Of a stretch of 64,000 bases of DNA, positions 8,964 to 18,339 are shown in pieces. The translations under genes and the position numbers were made by a program. The notes under the pieces were generated by a model. The model saw only the letters and a list, made by a program, of their open reading frames with translations. It was not told the origin of the DNA and did not search any database. This DNA comes from Dyella acidisoli (GTDB lineage Bacteria; Pseudomonadota; Gammaproteobacteria; Xanthomonadales; Rhodanobacteraceae). Position 1 is the stretch's first letter. Each line of letters starts with the position of its first letter. The DNA lies in contig NZ_BSOB01000008.1 in NCBI RefSeq assembly GCF_030160295.1, forward strand, positions 1 through 64,000, written 5' to 3'.

Positions 8964-10135
8964 GGGGTGGGCTCCGTCACGTATTCGCGGAAGGGAAAGC
9001 GCAGTTCCACGCGCGTGCCGCCCTCAGCCTTGCGCGCCAGCGCCACGCTGGCAGCCCCGCCAAACAGCACTTGCAAGCGTGCGCGTGTATTGCCCAATCC
9101 CAGTCCCTCGGACATGCCCTCCGGCAATCCCAATCCGTCATCGTCCACGCGCAGATACAGCTCGCTGCCTTCGCGTCGACTCACGATCTGCAGCTGTCCC
9201 GATTCGGGCTTATCCAGCAGTCCATGGCGCAGCGCGTTTTCCACGAGCGGTTGCAGGATCATGCTGGGCACGGCGGCGTGTACGGTATCCATCGCCACAT
9301 CCATGTGCGTACTCAAGCGATCCTGGAAGCGCACCTGCTGTATATCCAGATAACAGCTGAGCAGTTCCAGTTCGCGCGACAGCGGCACTTCCAGCGCATG
9401 GCGTTCTTCCAAGGTCAGGCGCAACAGGTCGCTGAGTCGCGCGATCATCAGGCGGGCTTGCATCGGATCGGCCAAGGCAAGCGCGGAAATCGCGTTGAGC
9501 GTGTTGAACAGAAAATGTGGTTGTAGCTGCACGCGCAGCGTACGTAGCTGGGATTGCGCCAACTGCGATGCCAGTTGCGCGTTGCGCAGGCGCTCATCAC
9601 GCAGGCGGCGCTGTGAGTCCAGGCCGCGCAGCACGACCAGGATCACCCAGTAAATCAGCAAGGCGAAGTGGTAGTTGAAGGCGAACTCCATGCGCACGAA
9701 CGCAGGGAACGTGGTGACGGGCGCGCGCCCGGGTCCGCACAAAGTCCAGTAAATCGACAGATGCACTGCTACATGCAGCAGCGCCAGCGTCAGACTGGCA
9801 GGCACATGTACGGCGGCAAAGCGTCGCCAGCCTTGGCCTGCGCTCTGGCGGCCGAGCCAGGCGACCACTGGTACTGACACCATCCACAAATAGAAATCGG
9901 TGAAGTTCCACGTCAGCATCCGCGACCAATTCGGGGGGTGACCTTCGCTGATCGACGACAGTCCTGCGCTAAGCGCATACGACAGCGCGATCAGGGTCCA
10001 CAACCCCAACAGCAAAGCCGGCATGGTCCATCGTTGTGGCGTAGCGCGTGTGGACACCCCATCCTCATCGGCGACAGCGGCAAGCCTGCGCCGGGGCAGT
10101 GTGGAGTGGGGTAGGCGTGTGAGGAAGTGCCTCAA
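8960..10135 (-). CDS. LytS-type membrane sensor histidine kinase
   Basis: 391 residues. Four membrane helices (roughly 38-60, 73-95, 108-132, 152-172) precede a His_kinase domain with the phospho-accepting histidine in LQPHFLFNTLNAI and a HATPase region (LQPLVENALRHGL, GLGLGNTRARL). It lacks a large extracellular domain, so the signal may be sensed in or near the membrane. It overlaps the upstream propeller gene by 4 bp and the downstream regulator by 4 bp, so all three form one operon. Confidence 0.93.
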   Translation of the reverse strand: MRHFLTRLPHSTLPRRRLAAVADEDGVSTRATPQRWTMPALLLGLWTLIALSYALSAGLSSISEGHPPNWSRMLTWNFTDFYLWMVSVPVVAWLGRQSAGQGWRRFAAVHVPASLTLALLHVAVHLSIYWTLCGPGRAPVTTFPAFVRMEFAFNYHFALLIYWVILVVLRGLDSQRRLRDERLRNAQLASQLAQSQLRTLRVQLQPHFLFNTLNAISALALADPMQARLMIARLSDLLRLTLEERHALEVPLSRELELLSCYLDIQQVRFQDRLSTHMDVAMDTVHAAVPSMILQPLVENALRHGLLDKPESGQLQIVSRREGSELYLRVDDDGLGLPEGMSEGLGLGNTRARLQVLFGGAASVALARKAEGGTRVELRFPFREYVTEPTP

Positions 10136-11016
10136 GACCTAGTGTGATGCTGCTGCAGCCAGATATTCAGCGCAAAGGTATGGATGCGCTTGTCGGTGCC
10201 GCTGTAATACAGCGTGCCCAGATCCGGTGACATTCTTGCCTCGACACCCATGGGTCCAAGCGGTTGCGGCGTGCTCCAGCCGCCTGCCCGGGCGAAGGCG
10301 ATGAACAGTGCGCTGTCTTGTGCTGTCGAGGGCGGACGATCCGAGCTGAAGACGATGAAAGATTGATCGGGCGCGACGGCCGGATCGAAATCCGCCGTAG
10401 AGCCACCGCTGAAGCTGAGTGCTTGCGGTAGTGTGTACAGGCCACCCCTCCGGTGACTTAGATAGAGCCGGAACGCGCCACTGGCGGGATCGGGTTTCAT
10501 GAAATAGAGACTGCCGTCTGCCGCGATGGCTGGCGCGAAGATCGAGTTGCCGGCGTTGATGATGTCGGGCAGGCGTTGCGGCGCGCCCCAGCCGTGAGCG
10601 TCGCGTGCGACACGCCACAAGTTGCCGCCGCGCCCCGGTCGTGACTTGCCGTTGAAGAAACCATCTAGTGCAGCGCCATCCGCTTGCGCTGGCCGGTTGG
10701 AGACAAACACCAGATACGAACCGTCTGGCGACATGGCCGGTTCCAGATCCATCCACGCCTGCGAGAAGGGCGCAGGTGCGGCTGGCGTCCAGTTCGCACT
10801 GATATGCCTGGAAATATATAGGCGCCGAGTGATGCCATCGCCTTGCGAGAACACCACGCTCTGGCCGTCCGGTGTGAAAGCAGGCGATGCATCTTTGTCC
10901 TGCCACTGAGGTCCGTTCGCGACGCCGGATGCAAACAAGCCGGACGTAGGAGCGCTGTTTGCTGGAGCGGCGCCGCTAACTGCAAGCATGATCGCGAGCA
11001 TCGGCAGATGACGCAT
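10132..11016 (-). CDS. Secreted PD40 propeller protein, first gene of the LytS/LytTR operon
   Basis: 294 residues with a signal peptide (MRHLPMLAIMLAVSGAAPANS) and PD40 repeats (PAFTPDGQSVVFSQGD, PAMSPDGSYLVFVSN, PAIAADGSLYFM, PAVAPDQSFIVFSS). GAGGAAACACC precedes the ATG. Its last 4 bp overlap the histidine kinase start, which suggests its amount is matched to the kinase. A periplasmic co-sensor role is an inference from this linkage; no catalytic residues are seen. Confidence 0.86.
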   Translation of the reverse strand: MRHLPMLAIMLAVSGAAPANSAPTSGLFASGVANGPQWQDKDASPAFTPDGQSVVFSQGDGITRRLYISRHISANWTPAAPAPFSQAWMDLEPAMSPDGSYLVFVSNRPAQADGAALDGFFNGKSRPGRGGNLWRVARDAHGWGAPQRLPDIINAGNSIFAPAIAADGSLYFMKPDPASGAFRLYLSHRRGGLYTLPQALSFSGGSTADFDPAVAPDQSFIVFSSDRPPSTAQDSALFIAFARAGGWSTPQPLGPMGVEARMSPDLGTLYYSGTDKRIHTFALNIWLQQHHTRS

Positions 11017-11195
11017 GGTGTTTCCTCAATGGTGGAGTCACCGGGAAGCTAAGCGGCATTCGCGTCGAGGTCACTGAGTTTGTGACGAGCGGTACGTGAG
11101 TTGGGGCAAGCGGCAAGGCTGTCGAGTTGAACGGGGTGGAATCAATTCAGGCCCGCAATCAACGGGCTCAGGCTGCGCATGAACGACACATGGCG

Positions 11196-11816
11196 CTAGC
11201 AGGCGTAGTGACCCAAAAACATATCCACGGCCGACTCAGCTACTTTCTTTTGAGTGGCGGCATCCAGCGGCGGTTGGGCCAGCGTGATCTGCGGCCAGAA
11301 CGCAAAGCCCTTGATCAATGCTTCCAATTGATGCGACGCAAAGACAGGATCTTTGGTCTTCAGCTTGCCCGCTGCCGCGGCAGCGCGGACCCACACGGTC
11401 AGCCCTTCTTCGCGTTCGCTCATGCGCGCCACCATGTCAAGCGCGCGTTCGGGCGAATGGATGCCGGCGGCAATCGCGACGCGAGCGAGCGATACAAACG
11501 CTTCGTCATTGAGCAGACGAAATTTCTGCGCGATCAACTCCAGCAATTGATCGCGCAACGGGCGATCGGCGTGATACGCGAATGCATCATTGCCCGCGAT
11601 CGCTTCCCACAGATGGCGCAGGATCTCCGCGAACAAGATTTCTTTGCTGGGGAAATGGTTGTAGACGGTGCGCTTGGATACCTCGGCACGGGCAGCAATG
11701 CGGTCCATGCTGGTGGTTTCGTAACCGGCTGCGCGAAATTCGTCGATGGCAGCCTCGATGATCGCAGTGCGTTTGCGGTCGGTAAGGCGCTGGGATGTGG
11801 GGAAGGGTCTGGGCAT
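11196..11816 (-). CDS. TetR family transcriptional regulator
   Basis: 206 residues. The N-terminal helix-turn-helix (TTSMDRIAARAEVSKRTVYNHFPSKEILF, about 35-63) is typical of TetR; the C-terminal half is the ligand-binding/dimer domain, of the AefR-like type. It is transcribed divergently from the metallo-hydrolase gene, and the 99 bp between them contain palindromic operators (11837-11873), so it probably represses both itself and that gene. Confidence 0.92.
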   Translation of the reverse strand: MPRPFPTSQRLTDRKRTAIIEAAIDEFRAAGYETTSMDRIAARAEVSKRTVYNHFPSKEILFAEILRHLWEAIAGNDAFAYHADRPLRDQLLELIAQKFRLLNDEAFVSLARVAIAAGIHSPERALDMVARMSEREEGLTVWVRAAAAAGKLKTKDPVFASHQLEALIKGFAFWPQITLAQPPLDAATQKKVAESAVDMFLGHYAC

Positions 11817-11836
11817 AGCCCTATTTTACACTTGGC

Positions 11837-11873
11837 AGTTTACTTTTTTCACGACGTAAACTACACTGTGTAG
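11837..11873. promoter_or_regulatory. Probable TetR operators between tetR and the hydrolase gene
   Basis: Two inverted repeats sit in the divergent promoter: AGTTTAC-N12-GTAAACT (11837-11843 and 11856-11862) and CTACAC-T-GTGTAG (11861-11873). They overlap by two bases, as expected for an autoregulated divergent pair. Confidence 0.6.
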
Positions 11874-11915
11874 TGTACATATTTGTCTCCCCTCGCTTAC
11901 CTACAGGATTTCGCC

Positions 11916-12992
11916 ATGCCTTCGCGCATCACCGCACTGTTTCGACCGAAGACGGACAAGTACACGTCCTCGCCGCAGCATCGCGAGAGCCGCTTCCATA
12001 ACCCGGTGCCGCAGCCATCGGAAGGGATAGGCAAGATGTTGCGCATCACATGGAACATGCTCTTCAAAAAGCCCGCCGGTACTCATCCGAGCAGTTCGAT
12101 ACCGATGCGAACCCTTACCCGTGCGCAACTCGAAGCGGCGCCTGATCGCAGCCTCTACCGGCTTGGGCACTCCACCATGCTGATCAAATTGCGCGGCGCT
12201 TATTGGCTTACCGATCCGGTTTTTTCCGAGCGCGCTTCGCCCTTCACGTGGACGGGTCCCAAGCGCTTTCATCAGCCGCCGATCGCGCTGCAGGATCTGC
12301 CGCCGCTTCGCGGCGTCATCCTGTCGCATGATCACTACGATCATCTGGACCGCTGGAGCATCGAACAGCTCGCAGCTACAACCGACGTCTTTCTGACGCC
12401 GCTTGGCGTTGGCGACCGCCTGATCGAATGGGGTGTAGATCCCGCCAAAGTGCATCAACTCGATTGGTGGCAGAGTATCGATATCGATGGCCTGCGGATG
12501 ACGGCTACACCGGCGCAGCATTTCTCAGGACGTACGCTGTTCGACGGCAACAGCACGCTGTGGGCATCGTGGGCGATCTTCGACGACGAATTGCGTGTGT
12601 TCTTCAGCGGCGACACCGGCTATTTCGAGGGCTTCAAAACCATCGGCGAGCGGCTTGGGCCCTTCGATATCACGCTCATGGAAACCGGCGCCTATGATGC
12701 ACAATGGCCGTACGTGCACATGCAGCCGGAACAGACCCTGCAGGCACACAAGGATCTGCGTGGCCGCTGGCTCATGCCCGTGCACAACGGCACCTTTGAC
12801 CTGGCGATGCACCGCTGGGAGGAACCCTTCGAACGCATCGCAACGCTGGCCATTGAAAACAACATTCCCCTTGCTACGCCGCATATGGGTGAGCGCATGG
12901 ATCTGACGTCACCGCATGCAGGTGAACGCTGGTGGCGTGAAACCGAAGCAGCGTCGAATTACCGTTGGGAAAGTGCTGTGTCGCTGAAGTAA
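11916..12992 (+). CDS. Metallo-beta-lactamase-fold hydrolase, NAPE-PLD/UlaG-like
   Basis: About 358 residues. The metal-binding motif HDHYDHLD (near residue 130) and later GDTGYF, MPVHNGTFDLA and TPHMGE supply the His/Asp ligands of a dinuclear zinc hydrolase. The STMLIKLRGAYWLTDPVF segment is typical of the NAPE-PLD-like group of phosphodiesterases and lactonases. I use ATG 11916 (AGGA nine bases upstream) rather than the TTG at 11883. The divergent TetR gene is its likely regulator. Substrate unknown. Confidence 0.87.
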   Translation: MPSRITALFRPKTDKYTSSPQHRESRFHNPVPQPSEGIGKMLRITWNMLFKKPAGTHPSSSIPMRTLTRAQLEAAPDRSLYRLGHSTMLIKLRGAYWLTDPVFSERASPFTWTGPKRFHQPPIALQDLPPLRGVILSHDHYDHLDRWSIEQLAATTDVFLTPLGVGDRLIEWGVDPAKVHQLDWWQSIDIDGLRMTATPAQHFSGRTLFDGNSTLWASWAIFDDELRVFFSGDTGYFEGFKTIGERLGPFDITLMETGAYDAQWPYVHMQPEQTLQAHKDLRGRWLMPVHNGTFDLAMHRWEEPFERIATLAIENNIPLATPHMGERMDLTSPHAGERWWRETEAASNYRWESAVSLK

Positions 12993-13090
12993 ATGCACTA
13001 CCCGCATCCATAACTTTGTCAAACACGGCTAATAGCTCAGCGTTGCCGATGGCTCGGCCTGAACATCAAGGCGCGTATCCGTCGCTGTCC

Positions 13091-13924
13091 CTAATGTCCT
13101 TGCGCAACATCGGCTGGCACCACGGCCACGACGCGCGCGGGAAAGCCATCGCCGTCTTTGACCTTGGGCCACATCGCGATGAGTACGGCACCGGTCGCGG
13201 GCACCTGATCGAGATGCGCCATGGCTTCGATCTGGTAATGGCCATGCTTTAGAAGCCAGGTTTCAGAATCCATTTGCGTCGTCGTGTCGGTGTCGAGCGA
13301 TTCATGGCCGATCGCCGTAGCGCCGCGCTGTTCGATCAAAAAGCGCACGGCTGCCAGCGACCAGGCTGGAAAAGGGGAGCGCTTGAATCGTGCCGGATTG
13401 GCATCCCAATCTTTGGACATATCGGTGCGCAGCGCAGCGAACGATCCGGATGGGACGCGGCCATGTTGTTTTTCCCAATCCAGGATGTCGTTGACACTCA
13501 ACGCATGGTTGGGATCTTTTTGCAGGAGGCCAGTGATATCGAAAACCACCAAAGGCAAGATCATCTGGTTCAACGGAATGGCGTCGATCGTCGCACCATG
13601 GGCATCGAAGTGTGCCGGCGGATCGACATGCGTTCCATACTGGCCAACCATCGAAAAGTAGTTTGCCCTGAACCCATCTTTTTCGATCGTATAGGGCTGG
13701 CCCGTCTTCGGATCTTTCGCAGGCGTGATGATGGCTTGGCCGAACCCGCTCCAGACGGGCGTGCTTGAACTGAACGAATGCGTCAGATCAACGAGCTTGC
13801 TGCCATGGATGATGGCGAGAAGTGCGGTGGTCTGGTTGTCATGCACATCGCCTGCTTTTGCCTGAGCAACGATGCCCATGTTTATGAAAGAAAACGCCAT
13901 GATGGCAATCATGCGATGGATCAC
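13091..13924 (-). CDS. Secreted cyclase-family (kynurenine formamidase-like) hydrolase
   Basis: 277 residues from a GTG start, chosen because GGAGG sits seven bases upstream while the first ATG is too far away. A signal peptide (MIAIMAFSFINMGIVAQAKA) precedes the cyclase fold. The metal-binding motif YGTHVDPPAHFD is clear, and DLTHSFSSSTPVWSG is the usual family N-terminal signature. The family hydrolyses amides or cyclises polyketides; here the periplasmic location and isolated position give no substrate hint. Confidence 0.85.
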   Translation of the reverse strand: MIHRMIAIMAFSFINMGIVAQAKAGDVHDNQTTALLAIIHGSKLVDLTHSFSSSTPVWSGFGQAIITPAKDPKTGQPYTIEKDGFRANYFSMVGQYGTHVDPPAHFDAHGATIDAIPLNQMILPLVVFDITGLLQKDPNHALSVNDILDWEKQHGRVPSGSFAALRTDMSKDWDANPARFKRSPFPAWSLAAVRFLIEQRGATAIGHESLDTDTTTQMDSETWLLKHGHYQIEAMAHLDQVPATGAVLIAMWPKVKDGDGFPARVVAVVPADVAQGH

Positions 13925-14070
13925 GTTTGGACCTCCGTGGCGGTGTCGCCCCTGTGGCGGATGCGAATGATACGAATTGTTTCACCTGCGCACTGCCCAG
14001 GTATTGTGTCAGGTACCGCAATCGGGGTTGCGATAGATCGTTGCGTGAATGGATGGAGTTGTATCCGCCA

Positions 14071-14916
14071 TTAACAGGCACCCGCAGCGCAACAGCTGCG
14101 CGCGTTGCTGGGAGAAGCCGATACAGCTTCTTCTTTTGATGTCACCGTCTCGGTTGCTGTTAAGGTTTCGGTGACTGCTGCGGCCTCAGATAATGCGCGG
14201 GCTTCTGCGGCGCCTTTGCGTTCGCTGTAGCGATCGACCAGGTAGTCGCTGCGATCGCGCACCATTAGGGTGAATTTGAACAGCTCTTCCATGACATCCA
14301 CCACGCGGTCATAGAACGGCGAAGGCTTCATCCGGCCGCTCTCGTCGAATTCCTGCCAGGCCTTGGCCACGGAAGACTGATTTGGAATGGTCACCATGCG
14401 CATCCAACGGCCAAGCACGCGCAGCGCATTGACGACATTGAAGGATTGCGAACCGCCGCTGACCTGCATCACAGCCAACGTTCGTCCCTGCGTTGGCCGA
14501 ACGCTGCCTTCTTCGAGCGGCAACCAATCGATCTGGTTCTTGAATACGCCAGTGACTGAACCATGACGTTCAGGGCTTACCCAGACCTGACCTTCCGACC
14601 ATAGCGACAGTGCACGCAACTCCTGCACCTTGGGATGGCTGGCTGGCACGCTGTCGAGAATCGGCAATTCGTGTGGATCGAATACACGAGTCTCTGCACC
14701 GAGGTGTTGAAGAATGCGCTCAGCCTCGAGGGCCAATTTTCGACTGAATGACTGGGGCCGCAAGGATCCGTAAAGGATCAGGATGCGTGGCGGATGGGTG
14801 GAGCCCGATGGCACCGACAGCTTTTCCGTACTGGGGCTGTCGAGTAGTTCAGGGCTCACGTGCGGCAGATCGGGGAGGGACATAGAGCGGCCTGGTTCCA
14901 GTTGCGCCATTTTCAT
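14071..14916 (-). CDS. arsH: ArsH, NADPH-dependent FMN reductase / organoarsenical oxidase
   Basis: About 281 residues. ArsH proteins are flavoproteins that oxidise trivalent methyl- and aryl-arsenicals to less toxic pentavalent forms. The flavodoxin-like core shows [18 protein letters not shown] (FMN phosphate loop), [17 protein letters not shown] and [17 protein letters not shown]. The C-terminus ends in a cysteine pair (SCCAAGAC) that could bind arsenic. ATG 14916 is chosen because the longer frame crosses the arsC1 promoter. It is divergent from arsC1-acr3-arsC2-arsR. Confidence 0.93.
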   Translation of the reverse strand: MKMAQLEPGRSMSLPDLPHVSPELLDSPSTEKLSVPSGSTHPPRILILYGSLRPQSFSRKLALEAERILQHLGAETRVFDPHELPILDSVPASHPKVQELRALSLWSEGQVWVSPERHGSVTGVFKNQIDWLPLEEGSVRPTQGRTLAVMQVSGGSQSFNVVNALRVLGRWMRMVTIPNQSSVAKAWQEFDESGRMKPSPFYDRVVDVMEELFKFTLMVRDRSDYLVDRYSERKGAAEARALSEAAAVTETLTATETVTSKEEAVSASPSNARSCCAAGAC

Positions 14917-14980
14917 GATTCTATCATTATGGAAATATGGAATAGCAATCCTGACATCCCATCCTCGGACCCACGACCTT
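14917..14980. promoter_or_regulatory. Divergent promoter region of the arsenic locus
   Basis: Only 64 bp separate arsH and arsC1. The AT-rich stretch around 14917-14945 (TTCCATAATGATAG on the minus strand) is the natural place for both promoters and an ArsR site; I see only an imperfect palindrome, so the exact operator is not assigned. Confidence 0.45.
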
Positions 14981-15499
14981 ATGCATCCCTGTCGCGTTCT
15001 TTTCATTTGTACGGGCAACTCCGCTCGCAGCATCCTCTCGGAAGCCACGCTCAATCATCTCGGCAAAGGGCGGTTTGAGGCCTTTAGCGCGGGCAGCCAG
15101 CCCACGGGTCGAGTCAATCCTTATGCCCTCGAGGAACTTGCCAGTGCGGGTATCTCCACGGAAAACCTGTCGAGCAAGTCCTGGGATCGATTCGTCGATG
15201 AGGGGGCGCCGCCGCTCGATATCGTGATCACGGTATGCGACAGCGCGGCAAAAGAGCCCTGTCCTGTCCTCTTCGGAGATTTCGTGCGCACGCACTGGGG
15301 CCTCTCCGACCCGGCAGCGGTACAGGGCAACGCCATCGCCATCAGCAAAGCTTTTCAGCACGCTCATGCGTTGATCACCTACCGCTTGATGGCATTGCTG
15401 AACTTGCCGGTCGAGTCCATGACGCGCGACGAACTCCAGCACGCGCTCGATCACATTGGTGCGATGGCCAACGATGACGACGAAGAGGGCATCGCATGA
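14981..15499 (+). CDS. arsC: Arsenate reductase, low-molecular-weight phosphatase type (copy 1)
   Basis: 172 residues. Reduces arsenate to arsenite for export. The phosphatase P-loop CTGNSAR (CX5R) lies near the N-terminus ([13 protein letters not shown]). Further cysteines ([12 protein letters not shown]) are placed as the resolving cysteines of thioredoxin- or mycothiol-linked ArsC. Starts at ATG 14981; the long upstream frame overlaps arsH and is not real. It overlaps acr3 by 4 bp. Confidence 0.93.
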   Translation: MHPCRVLFICTGNSARSILSEATLNHLGKGRFEAFSAGSQPTGRVNPYALEELASAGISTENLSSKSWDRFVDEGAPPLDIVITVCDSAAKEPCPVLFGDFVRTHWGLSDPAAVQGNAIAISKAFQHAHALITYRLMALLNLPVESMTRDELQHALDHIGAMANDDDEEGIA

Positions 15500-16578
15500 G
15501 CACGGTGGGCGCCGAGGCCGCGTCGCCCGCACCATCAAAACCGGGAAAAATCGGCTTTTTCGAGCACTACCTGACTCTGTGGGTGTTGCTATGCATTGTG
15601 GCCGGCACGTTGCTCGGTCACTTATTGCCCAGGATCTTCGAAGCCATCGGCAGCATGCAGGTCGCCCAGGTCAATCTGCCGGTCGCCGTATTGATCTGGC
15701 TAATGATCATTCCGATGCTGCTGAAGATCGACTTTGGCGCAATGGGAAATGTGCGCCGCCAGTGGAAGGGCATCGGGGTAACGCTGTTTATCAACTGGGC
15801 GGTCAAGCCATTTTCGATGGCTCTATTGGGCTGGATCTTCATTCGGCATGTTTTTGCCGCTTACCTGCCAACCATTCAACTTGATTCGTATGTGGCCGGG
15901 CTGATTCTGTTGGCCGCTGCACCGTGCACGGCGATGGTTTTCGTCTGGAGCAACCTATGCAATGGCGAGCCTAATTTCACCCTGAGCCAAGTGGCGGTCA
16001 ACGACGCGATCATGGTTGTCGCTTTTGCGCCGCTGGTTGGTTTGCTGCTGGGAATCTCTGCCATCGTGGTGCCGTGGAACACGCTGATTTTGTCGGTCGT
16101 GCTCTTCATTGTTGTGCCGGTGCTGATCAGTGTCGCACTTCGTCACATGGTGTTGTCGCGTGGTGGTCCGAAAGCGCTTCAGCATCTTTTGGGTCGCCTT
16201 GGGCCCATCTCCCTGACAGCGTTGCTGCTGACACTGGTGGTGCTCTTCGGTTTTCAAGGTCAGCAAATCCTTGCTCAACCACTGGTGATCGCGATATTGG
16301 CCGTGCCAATCCTGATCCAGGTGTATTTCAATGCCGGATTGGCGTATGTGCTCAATTGGATGTTTCGAGTCCCTCACTGCGTAGCGGCCCCCTCGGCGCT
16401 GATTGGCGCAAGCAACTTCTTTGAATTGGCCGTGGCTACCGCCGTCGGGTTGTTCGGCGTGCATTCCGGCGCTGCATTGGCGACCGTCGTGGGCGTCTTG
16501 ATTGAAGTGCCGGTGATGCTTTCTGTGGTTCGCATCGTCACTGCCAATAAGGGCTGGTACGAGACGCGAGCGGCGTAA
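15496..16578 (+). CDS. acr3: ACR3 family arsenite efflux permease
   Basis: 360 residues, about ten membrane helices, BASS/ACR3 superfamily. It exports arsenite using the proton gradient. The essential cysteine motif APCTAMVFVWS near residue 145 and the family helix NDAIMVVAFAPLVGLLLG are intact. Its start overlaps the arsC1 stop by 4 bp, and arsC2 follows 12 bases after its stop, so production of arsenite and its export are co-expressed. Confidence 0.95.
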   Translation: MSTVGAEAASPAPSKPGKIGFFEHYLTLWVLLCIVAGTLLGHLLPRIFEAIGSMQVAQVNLPVAVLIWLMIIPMLLKIDFGAMGNVRRQWKGIGVTLFINWAVKPFSMALLGWIFIRHVFAAYLPTIQLDSYVAGLILLAAAPCTAMVFVWSNLCNGEPNFTLSQVAVNDAIMVVAFAPLVGLLLGISAIVVPWNTLILSVVLFIVVPVLISVALRHMVLSRGGPKALQHLLGRLGPISLTALLLTLVVLFGFQGQQILAQPLVIAILAVPILIQVYFNAGLAYVLNWMFRVPHCVAAPSALIGASNFFELAVATAVGLFGVHSGAALATVVGVLIEVPVMLSVVRIVTANKGWYETRAA

Positions 16579-16590
16579 GTGGAGCGCGCG

Positions 16591-17103
16591 ATGAAAGGTC
16601 AGTACAACGTGTTGTTCGTCTGCACCGGAAACTCGGCACGCAGCATTCTCGCCGAGGCGATCACGAACCACTTCGGCCGAGGTCGTTTTCGGGGTTACAG
16701 CGCAGGGAGCGCAGCGAAGGGTTTTATTTATTCGCAGACGTTGCAGGTGCTGAAAGCCGTTGATCTTTCCACCGAAGGATTGCGCAGCAAGAGTTGGGCG
16801 GAATTCACCGCACCCGATGCGCCCGTCATGGATTTTGTGATTACTGTCTGTGACCAAGCGGCCGGTGAGGCATGTCCGGCATGGCCGGGAGCGCCTGTGA
16901 CCGCACACTGGAGTATTCCGGACCCCGCGAAGGCTGAAGGCGATGAGGCAACGGTTTATAAGGCGTTTCTGTTGGCACGCAATCTTTTGCAGCAGCGCAT
17001 CAGCTTGCTGCTTAACCTGAATGTCACCGCCCTGGATCGGCTTGCGCTGTCGAGTCAGCTGGCCGCGATCGGCAAAACGCCGGGTGGCGCTACGGCAGAT
17101 TGA
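16591..17103 (+). CDS. arsC: Arsenate reductase, low-molecular-weight phosphatase type (copy 2)
   Basis: About 170 residues. Same fold as copy 1, with P-loop CTGNSAR in [22 protein letters not shown] and the downstream cysteines VCDQAAGEACPAW. GGAG lies six bases before ATG 16591, preferred over GTG 16579. The two copies are clearly homologous but far from identical, so this is an old duplication or two acquired paralogues rather than a recent tandem copy. Confidence 0.92.
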   Translation: MKGQYNVLFVCTGNSARSILAEAITNHFGRGRFRGYSAGSAAKGFIYSQTLQVLKAVDLSTEGLRSKSWAEFTAPDAPVMDFVITVCDQAAGEACPAWPGAPVTAHWSIPDPAKAEGDEATVYKAFLLARNLLQQRISLLLNLNVTALDRLALSSQLAAIGKTPGGATAD

Positions 17104-17177
17104 TTCACCTTCAAAACAAGCCACTACACTGCGCTCACGCTTCCTTACATTTCTATCCAACTAGTGCAATCAGCATC

Positions 17178-17546
17178 ATGCAGACCAAACAAGCCATTAC
17201 GATCCTTTCAGCGCTCGCACAAGAGTCGCGACTGGCGGTGTATCGCCTGCTGATCGAGCATGCGCCTGAGGGTCTGGCAGCCAGCGTGATCGCTGAAAAG
17301 TTAGGGCTCGCCAATGCGACGCTCTCTTTCCACCTCAAAGAGCTATCTCACGCAGGCCTCGTGACCAGTCAGCAGGATGGTCGCTTTATCTACTACACGC
17401 CGGTGATTGAAGCGATGAACGATCTCATTGGCTATTTGACCGATCATTGCTGTAGTCAGAGCCAAGCGCATTGTGCTGTGGGTGCGACTTCGTGCAAGCC
17501 AACCAAGGCCGTGACCAAATCGCGGCGAAAGGTGTCTGCCTCTTAA
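17178..17546 (+). CDS. arsR: ArsR/SmtB family arsenic-responsive repressor
   Basis: 122 residues. Winged helix-turn-helix (LAASVIAEKLGLANATLSFHLKELSHAGLVTSQQDGR) with the recognition helix near 45-65. The usual ELCVC arsenic-binding motif is absent from the helix; instead a C-terminal cluster HCCSQSQAHC plus SC at the tail offers the thiols, as in ArsR types that bind As(III) elsewhere on the fold. It is the last gene of the operon, 74 bases after arsC2, with ATG 17178 chosen because the longer frame begins inside arsC2. Confidence 0.92.
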   Translation: MQTKQAITILSALAQESRLAVYRLLIEHAPEGLAASVIAEKLGLANATLSFHLKELSHAGLVTSQQDGRFIYYTPVIEAMNDLIGYLTDHCCSQSQAHCAVGATSCKPTKAVTKSRRKVSAS

Positions 17547-17851
17547 GGAAGGCAACGTCGGTTGCGACCCGCATTTACTTCGAGGCTTGAAGACGGAAGA
17601 CTTCCCGCGGCCGTGCGGACCCTTCCGAGTCTTACGTCTACCGCGACCGCCGATGTCTGCTTAACCTCAAGAGGCCCTGCAAATAATCCGGGTTGACTGC
17701 CTGTTGAGCGCACGCTTTCCCTTCGCACCAGTCCGACTCAAGGGCGGGCCGGATCCATCGATTTCGATAACTCGTTTTCAACCCGAAGCAGACAGTTCCA
17801 ACGACCAAACTTGTTTGTAGGGTTGCAGCGATTTCGACTTACATTCGCCCT
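17547..17851. other. Intergenic region without recognised features
   Basis: Convergent spacer between arsR and the YCII-type gene. No convincing reading frame, terminator or repeat was found. Confidence 0.4.
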
Positions 17852-18199
17852 TCAGTTGTAGGGAAGAAACGCTCGCACCTCGACGGGTGCACGGCAGGCG
17901 ATTACGGCTTTGCGCCCCCACGCCAGCGCCTCATTCATATCAGCGGCTTCCAGTATCCAGAAACCGCCAACGTGCTCCTTGGCCTCAGCGTACGGGCCAT
18001 CGATAACGACCACCTGGCCACCGGACTGCTTACGCAGTGATTTCGCCTTGTCGGGCGACTCCAAACCGCCAGCGAAGAACCTGGCGCCGGCGGCGATCAT
18101 CTCTTCGTTGAGCGCGTCGATATCGTGGATCATCGCTTCGTCTTCGAGGGATGGGTCGTAGTTTTCGGGATGATGAATGGCAACCAGATATTGCGGCAT
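17852..18199 (-). CDS. YCII-related (DGPF domain) protein
   Basis: 115 residues, the usual length of the family. The DGPYAEAKEHVGGFWILEA block is the diagnostic DGPF motif, and MPQYLVAIHHPE is the family N-terminus. Members have a ferredoxin-like fold and unknown biochemical role; they are often linked to ECF sigma factors, but none is next to it here. GGGAG lies six bases before the ATG. Confidence 0.9.
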   Translation of the reverse strand: MPQYLVAIHHPENYDPSLEDEAMIHDIDALNEEMIAAGARFFAGGLESPDKAKSLRKQSGGQVVVIDGPYAEAKEHVGGFWILEAADMNEALAWGRKAVIACRAPVEVRAFLPYN

Positions 18200-18339
18200 G
18201 TCTTACTCCCGTAAATCGCTTGCAGGCGAGCTGATTGCCGGCCCTCACTATCACAACGAACGGCCGGACCCGAATTCGACACATCGTCAGAAAAAATCTT
18301 GCGCATGGGCGCGCATCGAACAATGGACTCAACACCCAA

